A stretch of DNA of 64,000 nt from an uncultured Pseudomonadales bacterium. GTDB lineage: Bacteria; Pseudomonadota; Gammaproteobacteria; Pseudomonadales; Azotimanducaceae. The notes under the pieces are model-generated. The model saw only the letters and a list, made by a program, of their open reading frames with translations. It did no database searches and had not been told where the DNA came from. Both the position numbers and the translations under genes were made by a program. The stretch spans positions 2,108,001-2,172,000 of the forward strand of contig OY282460.1 in the NCBI GenBank assembly GCA_958296295.1, read 5' to 3'. Positions 38,142 to 47,124 of this stretch are shown here, in pieces (within the stretch, counting starts at the first letter, position 1; each line of letters opens with the position of its first letter).

Positions 38142-39479
38142 TCAGCCGGCGGTGTCATCGCCATCGGCCTCGCCGTCGCCGGTGTCGAGACGCATCTCCA
38201 CGAACGCCTCGTCGCGGATCTCGCGCAGCCACTCCTGCAGCCGCTCGTCGAAACGCTGGGCGTGCAAGACGCGGGTGGCGAGATCGCGTTGCGCTTCCTC
38301 GCTGGCGTCTTGTTCGCGCCGGTCGCGCACTTCCAGAACGTGCCAGCCGTAGGCGCTGCGGAACGGCGCGGTCGGCTCGCCGATGGCGGCGGCTTGCATG
38401 GCCGCTTGGAACTCGGGCACGAAATCCTGGGCCGTTCGCCAGCCGAGCTCGCCGCCGGCCAAGGCGCTGCCGGGATCGTCGGAGTGTTCCCGCGCCAGCG
38501 CCGCGAAGTCCCCTCCGTCCCGAAGTTCGGCGGCCAGCTCTTCCATGAGCGCCTTGGTTTCGGCCTCGTCGCGGATGGCGGACGGCATGAGCAGGATGTG
38601 TCGCACCAGCGCCTCTCTGGTCGTCTGCTGCGAAGCCCCGCGTTTGTCGATGAGCTTCACGATGTGCAGCCCCGATGCGTTTTGCAGCGGCCCGGCCACA
38701 TCGCCGACATCCATGTTCTGCACGGTGTCGGCGAAGAGGCTCGGAATGCGGCTCGCTTTGCGCCAGCCCAGATCGCCGCCCTCCAGAGCCTTCGACCCGG
38801 CCGAATGCTCCACAGCCAGGGCGCCGAAATCCGCGCCAGCGCGCAACTTCTCGATAAGCGCTTCCGCTTCGCCCTTCACCGCGTTCACCTGGGCCCGCGA
38901 AGCGCCTGCTTCCGTCAGCAGCAGGATGTGGCCGACGCGGTACTCGTCCGAAATGTGCTCCGCGAAAAAAGGCGACGCGAGCAGCTCGTCGACGTCCTGG
39001 GCGGTGATGTAGACGCGCCGGTTGACCACTTCGCGCTGCAACCGTTCCATCGTTATCTGGCGACGCACCTGATCGCGGAAGTCTCGGTAGGAGACGCCCT
39101 CGGCGCCCAGCGTCTCGATGAACTGGTCCAAGTCCAAGCCGTTTTGCGCTGCCACCTCGCTCACCGCCGCGGTCAGCGTCTCGTCGTCCACTTGGATGCC
39201 CCGGCGCTCGGCTTCCTGCAGCTGGATGTTCTCGATGATCAACCGCTCCAGTATCTGTTCCATGATCGCGTCCCGCGACGGCAACTCCTGTCCTTCCGCG
39301 ACCAGCCGGGCGGTCACGCCCTCGTAGCGTTCGAGCACTTCGCTCGCCAGCACGATGTCCTCGTTGACGACGGCCGCGATGCGGTCGATGGGCTCGACGG
39401 CCCGCGCGGGGTCGAACAGGGCCAGGGCGGTCAAGAGCGCGCCGAAGGCCGCCGTTCTCGTGGTGGTGGTGGGCTGCAT
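38142..39479 (-). CDS. surA: periplasmic chaperone / peptidyl-prolyl isomerase SurA
   Basis: 445 residues, ATG at 39479. The N-terminal signal peptide ends near ARA-VEP. The SurA N-domain (IAAVVNEDIVLASEVLERY, FRDQVRRQITMERLQREVV) is followed by two parvulin domains starting YRVGHILLL and ALVRHILLMPS, and a short acidic tail. It chaperones outer-membrane proteins, including LptD encoded just upstream in the same direction. The ribosome-binding region contains two GAGGTAAA repeats (39481-39499). No membrane anchor is seen. Confidence 0.97.
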   Translation of the reverse strand: MQPTTTTRTAAFGALLTALALFDPARAVEPIDRIAAVVNEDIVLASEVLERYEGVTARLVAEGQELPSRDAIMEQILERLIIENIQLQEAERRGIQVDDETLTAAVSEVAAQNGLDLDQFIETLGAEGVSYRDFRDQVRRQITMERLQREVVNRRVYITAQDVDELLASPFFAEHISDEYRVGHILLLTEAGASRAQVNAVKGEAEALIEKLRAGADFGALAVEHSAGSKALEGGDLGWRKASRIPSLFADTVQNMDVGDVAGPLQNASGLHIVKLIDKRGASQQTTREALVRHILLMPSAIRDEAETKALMEELAAELRDGGDFAALAREHSDDPGSALAGGELGWRTAQDFVPEFQAAMQAAAIGEPTAPFRSAYGWHVLEVRDRREQDASEEAQRDLATRVLHAQRFDERLQEWLREIRDEAFVEMRLDTGDGEADGDDTAG

Positions 39480-39529
39480 GTTTACCTCTTTTACCTCTGC
39501 AAAAGTCCCGTGGATGGCCTAGACAATGG

Positions 39530-41734
39530 TTAGAGTGACGGGTTGAAGCCGCGTATCCCTCGGGTCAGCCGAGCGTCCACGCCGCCGCCGATCCCGCCCA
39601 AACCCTTGAGCACCAGTTCCAACAACACCCCGCGGTCGGCCTCAAGCGGCCCGCTGGCGAGGCCGGGGGGCTGGGCCAGAGCAGCGTGCGCGGTCTTGTG
39701 CGCCAGCAGTTTCACCTCCAGGCAGCAGTTGGCGTAGCGGAAGCCGGCGAACCGCTCTATTGTTCGACCAGAATTCCAGTCGTGGTTCCACCGTCCGAAA
39801 ACGCTCCACTGGCGGGCCAGCGGCCAGTGGAAGGACCAGTCGGATTGGTCGACGCCGTCCGCCGGGCGGCGGCGGTAGCCGAGATTGACAAGCCGCGACG
39901 GGCCACGCCGATAGGCCAGCGCCAATCCCGCTTCCTCGGAGGCGCTTTCGTCGGCGTCCCACGCCCAGTTCGCGCGCAGGCGCACGCGGCCCAAGGTGGT
40001 GCCGACCTCGCCCGCCAGCAAGGTATTGGAAGGCGGGCCGTAGCCAGGCAGAGTCACGCGGGCGTCGCGCAGGCGCGCCAAGGCGCCGAGACGCGCATGG
40101 ACAATCTCGCGGCCGTCATCGGCGGAGAGCAGCCGCGAAGCGAGGCCCACCGAGATCTGATCGGCGTCGCCGATGCGGTCCACGCCGCCAAAGCGGTTGT
40201 CGCGGAACAACTGCTGGTAGCCGAAGGCGAGCCGTGACGGATCGAAGCGTGGCAGGTGCGTTTGCTCGGCGTGGGATTGGTGGAAGTAGCGCAGCCGCGG
40301 CTCCAGGGTTTGGCGCCAACGGCCGGCCTTGACGTCGCGGTCGAAGTAGAGGCCGCCGTCGACGCTCGCCAAGGCGATGTTGCGCTCGAGGCTAGTGTCG
40401 GGCGCGCCGTCGACCCGCAGGTCGTAGCGGGTGTGGCGCCAGCCGGCGGCGATGGTCAGAAACCCCCAAGGCCGCGACACCGGCAACCACAGCCGCGGCT
40501 CGATGTGCAACCGGGCGCCTTGCGGGGTGGCGGCGGTGGCCGCCCCGGGCCGTTGGAAAACCGTCCACGCGGCGCCGGTGGTCCAGCGCAGCGGCCCGGC
40601 AGCGCCGTTGTAGAACAGGTTCGCTTCCGGCAACCGCCGATGGGCCGCCAAGCCGTTGTCGAGGCGTTGGTAGCCTTCCGCCCACAGCCGCGCGGTCAGA
40701 CCGCCGGCGGCGTAGCGGATCTCCGCATGGCGCCGCAGCACCGCTTGGCTCGTGACCGCAAGGGTGGAGTCCAGATCCACGAAATAGCGGGGGTCGCTCG
40801 CCGCGTTGACATCCACGAATGTCGTCCATGGCCCGCGTCGGGCGCGGTGCTCGGTCCGCCAAAGCCAGCGTGTGGCGCCGTCCAGCAGATCGTCCGACGA
40901 CAGGTAAGCGGCGCCAAACCGGTTCCGTGCGCGCTTGCCGAGGTGCCGGAACTCGCCTTCGAGGCCGGCGCCGCGCTTGCTGATGAACCGCGGTGTGATG
41001 GTGGCGTCGTAGTTCGGCGCGAGGTTGAAGTAGTAGGGCAGGGCGATGTCCACGCCGCTGTCCCCGCCGTAGCGCAGATTGGGGAACAAGAAGCCGGTCG
41101 CCCGGTCGCCGCTGGCGGAGAAACGGGCGTACGGCAAGTACGCGACGGGCACGCCGCCGAGTTGCACGCGCACATTGCGCGCCGTCACCAGGGCGGTGTC
41201 CTGATCGACCTCCACGCTGGAAGCCCGCAGCCGCCACGCCGCGGTCCCCGGAGCGCAACGGGTCAGCTCGGCGTTGTCGAGACGCAACGCCTGGCCCTCT
41301 TGGCGCGCTTGCTCGGCGCGACCGCGCAGCGACATGGCGGTCAACACCCAATCCACGTCCTGGGCGTGCGCGTTGCCGTCCTCTAACCCCAACTCGGCGC
41401 GGGCGGCGCGCAGGCGAAGGCCCGGCTCGCCGAACTCCACCGCGCCTTCGGCGCCCGCGACGCCCCGGCCCTCGTCCACTTCCACGGTGTGTGCGGACAA
41501 CCGCCTGTCGCCTTGCCGAAGGCGCACCCCGCCTGTCGGCGCGACGGGAGGCGCTGCGAGATACGAACCCCCGCAAGCGCCCAAAGCGACATCGGGGCGC
41601 CACATCGAGGCCGCTAGCGTGGCGGGTTGCGCCGTGGCCGCATCCCGCCCTGCTGCGGGCGCTGCGGCGCAAAGGGCAAGCAGTCCGGCGGCCAGCGCCC
41701 TTGGCGCGACGGCGACGAGAAACGGATTGTGCAT
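39530..41734 (-). CDS. lptD: LPS-assembly protein LptD
   Basis: 734 residues from the ATG at 41734, which opens a signal peptide (LVAVAPRALAAGLLALCAAAPAAG). An N-terminal beta-jellyroll (OstA-like) domain is followed by a 26-strand-type barrel. The C54 / about C157 / CC (about 670-671) cysteine pattern matches the two-plus-two cysteines that form the disulfides needed for LptD-LptE maturation in E. coli. Together with LptE it inserts LPS into the outer leaflet, so the organism makes LPS. It is first in the block with surA 50 bp downstream. Confidence 0.95.
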   Translation of the reverse strand: MHNPFLVAVAPRALAAGLLALCAAAPAAGRDAATAQPATLAASMWRPDVALGACGGSYLAAPPVAPTGGVRLRQGDRRLSAHTVEVDEGRGVAGAEGAVEFGEPGLRLRAARAELGLEDGNAHAQDVDWVLTAMSLRGRAEQARQEGQALRLDNAELTRCAPGTAAWRLRASSVEVDQDTALVTARNVRVQLGGVPVAYLPYARFSASGDRATGFLFPNLRYGGDSGVDIALPYYFNLAPNYDATITPRFISKRGAGLEGEFRHLGKRARNRFGAAYLSSDDLLDGATRWLWRTEHRARRGPWTTFVDVNAASDPRYFVDLDSTLAVTSQAVLRRHAEIRYAAGGLTARLWAEGYQRLDNGLAAHRRLPEANLFYNGAAGPLRWTTGAAWTVFQRPGAATAATPQGARLHIEPRLWLPVSRPWGFLTIAAGWRHTRYDLRVDGAPDTSLERNIALASVDGGLYFDRDVKAGRWRQTLEPRLRYFHQSHAEQTHLPRFDPSRLAFGYQQLFRDNRFGGVDRIGDADQISVGLASRLLSADDGREIVHARLGALARLRDARVTLPGYGPPSNTLLAGEVGTTLGRVRLRANWAWDADESASEEAGLALAYRRGPSRLVNLGYRRRPADGVDQSDWSFHWPLARQWSVFGRWNHDWNSGRTIERFAGFRYANCCLEVKLLAHKTAHAALAQPPGLASGPLEADRGVLLELVLKGLGGIGGGVDARLTRGIRGFNPSL

Positions 41735-42059
41735 TCGGCTGTGCGCCTTGTTGTCGGGAGTGTTCGAGCGAGTCGACGGCGATTGTATCCCGCGCACTCC
41801 GGCGCATGTTGCGCAACTCCCGGCTGCGAGCTCGGCAAGGCAGCCGCTGCAACGGGTCGGAAGCGGGGATTGGCCGTCCGAGGGGCCGTCGCGCAACGAG
41901 GACGGCGCCGTGGCGAAGCGGCAACGGCCGACGGAAGGTGGGCGCATCCGATCTCGCCCCCGCGCCCTAGGACATTGCGCCAACGGACGCCCCCTTGGGC
42001 CAACAATGGACTACGATAGGTGGCCAACAGCCCTTCAGCGGAAATGGGTTCGGCGAGCG
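41735..42059. other. divergent spacer between lptD and the PQQ sugar dehydrogenase
   Basis: 325 bp with no gene. On the minus strand, TACAAT at about 41782-41787 (GGATACAATCG) is a good -10 for lptD, leaving a leader near 40 nt, but no recognisable -35 is at standard spacing. On the plus strand, TACGAT at about 42012-42017 is a weak -10 candidate for the dehydrogenase. No sigma-E-type promoter was recognised. Confidence 0.35.
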
Positions 42060-44972
42060 ATGAACATTTGGCGCGTTTGGCGCAATCGGCGTATTCGGGG
42101 AGAGCGGGGCGGGACGGTGCCGCTGGGCGTCCTTGCCGCGGTCATCGCGCCATCGGCGTTCGGCCAAAGCCCGCTCGAGGATCCCGTGCCGGAGGTTATT
42201 GGCAAAGGCGACCTCGTGGTGGCGGTGGCGCCGTTCGTGCGTGCGCCGCGGACCGTGGACCAAAGCAGCTGGTTTGGCACCAACAACGCCCACGCCCGTG
42301 TCCAATCCCTCGCGCCGGTGCCGGTGGGGGCAGGCGCGGCGCCGCGCCGGTTGGCGTTCAACGACGCGCGCGGCGTCCTGTATCTCACGGATGCCGAAGG
42401 CCGAACGCCCACCGCGTATTTGGATTTGCGGCGCCAGGATGTGCATTTCTCCAACCGCAACTTCCCGAACGAGTCCGGCTTCCTGGGCTTCGCCTTCCAT
42501 CCCGAGTTCGCCATGCCCGGCAAGCCCGGCTACGGCAAGCTGTACACGGCGTTCAGCGCCTTGCCGAGCAGCGGCGTGGCGGACTACGCGGACGCCGGTG
42601 CCGTGCAAGACAGCGTGCTGCGCGAGTGGACCGCCGAGGACGCCAGCGCGAACGTCTTCCGGGGCACCTCCCGGGAAGTGCTCCGCGTCGGCCAATTCGC
42701 CAGCAACCACAATGTCGGCACCATCGCCTTCAACCCCGCGGCCAAGCCGGACTCGCCGGATTACGGCAACCTCTACATCTGCTACGGCGATGGCGGCAGC
42801 CGCGACGACCCCGCCGACAACGGCCAGACGTTGCGATCGCCGCTCGGCGCCATCGCCCGCATCGACCCGCTCGACACCGCCGGCGGTGGCGCCTACGGCA
42901 TACCGCCGGACAACCCGTTCGTCGGCCTCGCGGGCGCCGCGCCGGAGATATGGGCTTACGGCTTGCGCCACCCGCAGCAGTTCTCGTGGGATGCGGACGG
43001 GCGCATGTTCTTGACGGACATCGGCCAGGATCAGATAGAAGAGCTGAATATCGGCGTCGCCGGCGCGAACTACGGCTGGCGGTTGCGCGAAGGCACGTTC
43101 GCCACGGCGCATGCCGCGCAAGGGGGCCGGTTCGGGCCGGTGTATCGGCGTCCCGCGGCGGACCCCGCCGCGTTCGTCTATCCGGTGGCGCAGTACGACC
43201 ACGACGAGGGCTACGCCATCGGCGGCGGCTTTGTCTATCGCGGCAGGGGCATCCCGTCGTTGCGCGGCAAGTACGTCTTCACGGAGTTCGTGCGCGGGCG
43301 CGTCTTCGTCGTGGACGCGGGCGATCTGCACCCCGACCGGCCGGCGCGAATCGACGAACTTCGCTTGTCGTTCGACGGCCAGGAGCGGGACTTGGCGGAC
43401 GTCGCCGGGATGGTCAACACCTATCAATTCGGCGAGCGGCGTGTGGATGCCCGCATCGGCATCGACCACGAAGGCGAGCTCTATGTGCTCGCCAAAGGCA
43501 ATGGCTGGATCTACAAGCTCACGGCTCTGCCGGGCGAGGCTGTCCAGCTCCGGCGCCTTGGGCTCGTCCTTGCGGGGCCGAGAGGCGGCGCCGTGGCCGG
43601 CCGCGAGGGTTTTGTGCGCGTCATCAACCGCACGGCGGACGCCGGCGAGGTGACCATCGAAGCCATCGACGACAGCGGGCGCCGGGCGCCGGCCATCACG
43701 CTCGCCGTCGGCGCTGGCGAAACCCGCCACTTCAACTCGCGGGATTTGGAGAACGGCAGCGCCGCGAAAGGCCTCGCCGGCGTGGGGCAAGGGCAGGGCG
43801 ACTGGCGGCTGGAACTCTCCATGCCGCTCGGCATCGAGGCCCTCGCGTACATGCGCACGAACGCCGGCTTCCTCACGTCGCTGCACGAGACGGCCGGGCC
43901 GCCCGGCCGCGGCCACGAAGTGGTCTTTTTCAACCCGGGCAGCAACGAGGCCCAGGTGAGCGAACTGCGTCTTGTGAACGCCGGCGAGGTCGATGCCACC
44001 GTGACCATCACCGGCCGAGACGACATCGGCGAGGCCGCTCCGGGTGGCCCGGTGACGCTGACGGTGGCCGCCGGAGCGACCGCGACGGCGACGGCCGCGC
44101 AGCTGGAGGGCGGCGCGGACGGCATCGACGGCGCCTTGGGCGACGGCCAGGGCAAGTGGCGGCTTGCCGTTTCGGCCGACGAGCCGATCCAAGTGATGAG
44201 CCTGCTGGAATCGCCGACCGGGGACATCGCCAATCTGTCCACCCGGCCGGGGCCCCGGCCGCGACCCGGCGCCGGCGCGGCCATTCCCTACTTCCCGGCG
44301 GATGACGGACGGCTGGAAGGCTTCGCGCGCATCGTCAACCACTCGGATGTGGAGGACGGGGTGCTCATCCACGCCATTGACGACGACGGCGTGCAAAGAG
44401 GGCCGTTGACCTTGGAGCTGCCGCCGAACGGCGTTCGACACTTCAACTCCCGGGACTTGGTCAACGGCAATCCGCGCAAGGGGTTGTCAGGCGGCGTTGG
44501 CGCCGGCGTTGGAGCGTTGCGGCTGTCGTTCGAGACGGAACTCGCCATCGAAGCCTTGGCCTACATTCGCACGCGGCAAGGTTTGTTGACGGCCATGCAC
44601 GACGTGGTGCCGGCGGTGGACGGCCGCCACGACGTGCGCATCTTCAATCCGGCCAGCAATCTGCGGCAAGCGAGTTGGCTGCGCTTGGTCAATCCCGGCG
44701 AGACGGAGGCCCAGGCGACCATAACGGGGATCGACGACGCCGGCGCGCGAGGCGAGACGGAAGTCCGCCTGTGGTTGCCCGCGGGCACGGCCCGGGCCCT
44801 CACCGCCACACAACTGGAAGAGGGGTACGCCGGCATGGAGGGCTCGCTTGGCGACCGTACGGGCAAGTGGCGGCTCGAGGTCTCGGCCGATCAACCGATT
44901 CGCGTGATGAGCCTGCTGCGCAATTCGACCAGCATCACCAATCTTTCGACGTTCCCCAGCGAGCATCCGTGA
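42060..44972 (+). CDS. secreted PQQ-dependent sugar dehydrogenase with fourfold C-terminal repeat
   Basis: 970 residues from the ATG at 42060; an Arg-rich n-region and PLGVLAAVIAPSAFGQ form the signal peptide. Residues about 65-495 are a GSDH/PQQ-type six-bladed propeller: ESGFLGFAFHPEF, SNHNVGTIAFNP, GDGGSRDDPADNGQTLRSPLG, EIWAYGLRHPQQFSWD and FLTDIGQDQIEELNI carry the family's catalytic-His and Ca2+/PQQ-site regions. From about 510 to the end there are four modules of about 115 residues in an A-B-A-B order: A with GFVRVINR and HFNSRDLENG, B with FFNPGSN and LGDGQGKWRL. The role of the repeats is unknown; they may anchor or bind polysaccharide. Confidence 0.88.
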   Translation: MNIWRVWRNRRIRGERGGTVPLGVLAAVIAPSAFGQSPLEDPVPEVIGKGDLVVAVAPFVRAPRTVDQSSWFGTNNAHARVQSLAPVPVGAGAAPRRLAFNDARGVLYLTDAEGRTPTAYLDLRRQDVHFSNRNFPNESGFLGFAFHPEFAMPGKPGYGKLYTAFSALPSSGVADYADAGAVQDSVLREWTAEDASANVFRGTSREVLRVGQFASNHNVGTIAFNPAAKPDSPDYGNLYICYGDGGSRDDPADNGQTLRSPLGAIARIDPLDTAGGGAYGIPPDNPFVGLAGAAPEIWAYGLRHPQQFSWDADGRMFLTDIGQDQIEELNIGVAGANYGWRLREGTFATAHAAQGGRFGPVYRRPAADPAAFVYPVAQYDHDEGYAIGGGFVYRGRGIPSLRGKYVFTEFVRGRVFVVDAGDLHPDRPARIDELRLSFDGQERDLADVAGMVNTYQFGERRVDARIGIDHEGELYVLAKGNGWIYKLTALPGEAVQLRRLGLVLAGPRGGAVAGREGFVRVINRTADAGEVTIEAIDDSGRRAPAITLAVGAGETRHFNSRDLENGSAAKGLAGVGQGQGDWRLELSMPLGIEALAYMRTNAGFLTSLHETAGPPGRGHEVVFFNPGSNEAQVSELRLVNAGEVDATVTITGRDDIGEAAPGGPVTLTVAAGATATATAAQLEGGADGIDGALGDGQGKWRLAVSADEPIQVMSLLESPTGDIANLSTRPGPRPRPGAGAAIPYFPADDGRLEGFARIVNHSDVEDGVLIHAIDDDGVQRGPLTLELPPNGVRHFNSRDLVNGNPRKGLSGGVGAGVGALRLSFETELAIEALAYIRTRQGLLTAMHDVVPAVDGRHDVRIFNPASNLRQASWLRLVNPGETEAQATITGIDDAGARGETEVRLWLPAGTARALTATQLEEGYAGMEGSLGDRTGKWRLEVSADQPIRVMSLLRNSTSITNLSTFPSEHP

Positions 44973-45066
44973 TGCGCTGGCGGGCGGGGGATGAGCGTGC
45001 CGGCTATCCGGCGCGCCCGGCCACCTTGGGGAACCCGATGCCGAACGAGCGGCGGCGGGAACGGGC

Positions 45067-45717
45067 ATGACTTCGCCGATCACCCTGATCACCAGCGGCC
45101 AGACGCCGCTCTTCGTGTTGCTGCTGACGGCGCTGGTGCTGTCCCTCACGTTCCACGAGTTCGCCCACGCCTTCGTCGCCAAGCGTTTTGGCGACGACAC
45201 CGCCCAGCGGGCCGGGCGGCTGACGCTCAATCCTCTGGCGCACATCGATCCCTTTGGCCTTCTCATGGTGGTGCTGGTGGGCATCGGCTACGCCAAGCCG
45301 GTGCCGACGGACCCGCGCAACTTCCGCGCAAGACGCGCCGACCTGTGGGTGGCGGCGGCGGGCCCTGGAATGAACCTCCTGCTCGCGGCTGTGGTGTGGA
45401 ACGGCTTTCTGGTGCTGCGCGCGGCGGATGTCGGGTTCGCTTATACCGAGGGCGCGGTGACGTTTGTGCAACTGCTGGTGCTGATCAACCTGCTGCTGAC
45501 GGTGTTCAACCTGGTGCCCATCGGCCCGCTCGACGGCCATTACATCCTGCCCCATCTGTTGCCGCGCCGGCTGGCCCTCGCGTACCGCCACTACAACGCC
45601 CGCTATGGCGCGTGGCTGCTGCTCGCGCTGATTCTGGCGCAGGTTCTGGGCGTGCCGGTGTTCTCCACGCTGATGCGGCTGGCGCTGGCGTTGCTGCCCT
45701 GGGTGACTTTCGTGTAG
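45067..45717 (+). CDS. site-2-protease-like M50 zinc metalloprotease
   Basis: 216 residues, about six transmembrane helices. The zinc-binding HEFAH (H30, E31, H34) lies in the first helix and the third ligand region is NLVPIGPLDGHYIL near the C-terminal half, the standard S2P arrangement. The short, PDZ-less form belongs to the widespread bacterial S2P group with GLLMVVLVGIGYAKPVPTDPRNFR. Such intramembrane proteases cut membrane-bound regulators or signal peptides; no substrate gene such as an anti-sigma factor is adjacent. It is 94 bp after the PQQ dehydrogenase on the same strand. Confidence 0.92.
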   Translation: MTSPITLITSGQTPLFVLLLTALVLSLTFHEFAHAFVAKRFGDDTAQRAGRLTLNPLAHIDPFGLLMVVLVGIGYAKPVPTDPRNFRARRADLWVAAAGPGMNLLLAAVVWNGFLVLRAADVGFAYTEGAVTFVQLLVLINLLLTVFNLVPIGPLDGHYILPHLLPRRLALAYRHYNARYGAWLLLALILAQVLGVPVFSTLMRLALALLPWVTFV

Positions 45718-45740
45718 CGGTTTCCCGCGCTGGGCCGGGC

Positions 45741-47036
45741 CTACTCCTCGGCGATGGCCTCGTAGACGAGGCGTTCCAGCGATCGCCCGATGCCACCTGG
45801 CATGCCGATGCGCTGCGGCATGAACACGCCGACGAGCCGTTCGGCCGGATCGATCCAGAAGAACGTGCCGGCCGCGCCACCCCAGCGGTACGAGTTCGGC
45901 GAAGGGCCGCCCGGCGGCGCGCCTTCGCCGACAATGCCGAAGCCGAGGCCGAATCCGCCGGCGCCGCCTTGGACCGTTTCGGGTAGCTGGTCGCGCGTCA
46001 TCGCGGCCACCGTTTCGGGCGTGAGGATGCGTGTGCCCGCGAAAGCGCCACCGCCTTCCAGCATCAGGCAGAAGCGCATGAAGTCGCCCACCGTCGTCAC
46101 CAGCCCGCCACCGCCGGAGAGGAAAGTGACGCCGATGAACTCGGGATCCTCCCGGGGGTTGTCCTGCACCGCAAGTTCGCCGCCCGCGCCGATGATGTGG
46201 TTCGTGCCGAAGCGGTGAACGACGTTCGGCGGCACGTCGAAATAGGCGTCTTTCACGCCTAGCGGCGCGAACAGGTTCCGGCGCAAGAAAGCGTCGAGGG
46301 GCAGGCCGCTGACGCGCTCCACGAGATGGCCGAGCACGTCGGTGGAAAAACCGTAGTGCCAGCGTGCGCCGGGTTGAAAGAGCAAGGGGATGTTGGCCAG
46401 TTTCGACACCAGTTCGCCGGTGTCCCGCGCCAGATAGTCCCAATCGTCGATGAGACCGGCTTCACGGTACATGCGGTCCACCGCCGAGTCGCCGTCGTAG
46501 CCGTAGGCGAGCCCCGCGGTGTGGGTGAGCAGATGATGCACGGTCACCGGGCGCTCGGCCGGCTCGCGGGTCTCGCCGTCCGCGGCAAGCACCGTCATGG
46601 TTTTCCAGCCGGGGAAGAAGCGCCACACCGGGTCGTCCAAGCGAAGTTCGCCCCGCTCCACCAGCTGCATGGCGGCGACGCTGGTGACCGGCTTGGTCAT
46701 CGAGTAGATGCGCAGCAGGGAATCGATCCGCATCTTGGCGCCGGTTTGCACGTCCAGCAGGCCGGCGCTGTGGGCGAACACCACCTTGCCGCGGCGCGCC
46801 ACCATCGCCGTGACCCCGGGAAACGCGCCGTCGGCGACGAGTTGATCCAGACGCGCGCCGAGGGCCTGCAAGCCGTCGCTGGTCATGCCGACCGCTTCCG
46901 GCGGCGCGCTTGGAAGTTCCGCGGCGCCGGCCGCGCAAAGCCCGGCAAGCAGACAGGGCGCCAACCTCCAGGCCGTTGCCGCTCCCCTCGGCGAGACGGG
47001 GCGGGGCGGAGACCCTTGCCGCTTCGACATGTTCAT
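45741..47036 (-). CDS. exported serine hydrolase, beta-lactamase/class C fold
   Basis: 431 residues from the ATG at 47036 (GGAGCAGG upstream). Its N-terminal hydrophobic segment (LAPCLLAGLCAAGAAE) suggests export. Catalytic SxxK is Ser112-Met-Thr-Lys115 (YSMTKP). A GYDGDSAVDRMY region, WHYGFSTDVLG (the Tyr motif) and a late GGAAGTFFWIDP (the K/H-x-G-like position) follow. Members of this family are esterases, D-aminopeptidases or PBP-like enzymes; resistance to beta-lactams should not be assumed. The open frame continues upstream into the next gene without similarity. Confidence 0.9.
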   Translation of the reverse strand: MNMSKRQGSPPRPVSPRGAATAWRLAPCLLAGLCAAGAAELPSAPPEAVGMTSDGLQALGARLDQLVADGAFPGVTAMVARRGKVVFAHSAGLLDVQTGAKMRIDSLLRIYSMTKPVTSVAAMQLVERGELRLDDPVWRFFPGWKTMTVLAADGETREPAERPVTVHHLLTHTAGLAYGYDGDSAVDRMYREAGLIDDWDYLARDTGELVSKLANIPLLFQPGARWHYGFSTDVLGHLVERVSGLPLDAFLRRNLFAPLGVKDAYFDVPPNVVHRFGTNHIIGAGGELAVQDNPREDPEFIGVTFLSGGGGLVTTVGDFMRFCLMLEGGGAFAGTRILTPETVAAMTRDQLPETVQGGAGGFGLGFGIVGEGAPPGGPSPNSYRWGGAAGTFFWIDPAERLVGVFMPQRIGMPGGIGRSLERLVYEAIAEE

Positions 47037-47124
47037 GATGCGCGACCTGCTCCAATCCGCACGGTGAATTCTCTGCGCCGGGTAGCTCCGTGAGCCGGCT
47101 TTGTCGGCTGCCGGAAGCCCGGCG

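Noticed and set aside
41967..44441. 824-codon minus-strand open frame opposite the PQQ sugar dehydrogenase
   Set aside because: Shadow frame; residues such as His/Gly/Arg-rich runs and no fold, while the plus strand carries the propeller motifs.
45741..47036. Beta-lactamase resistance gene
   Set aside because: SxxK fold is shared by many esterases and peptidases; no evidence for drug hydrolysis.
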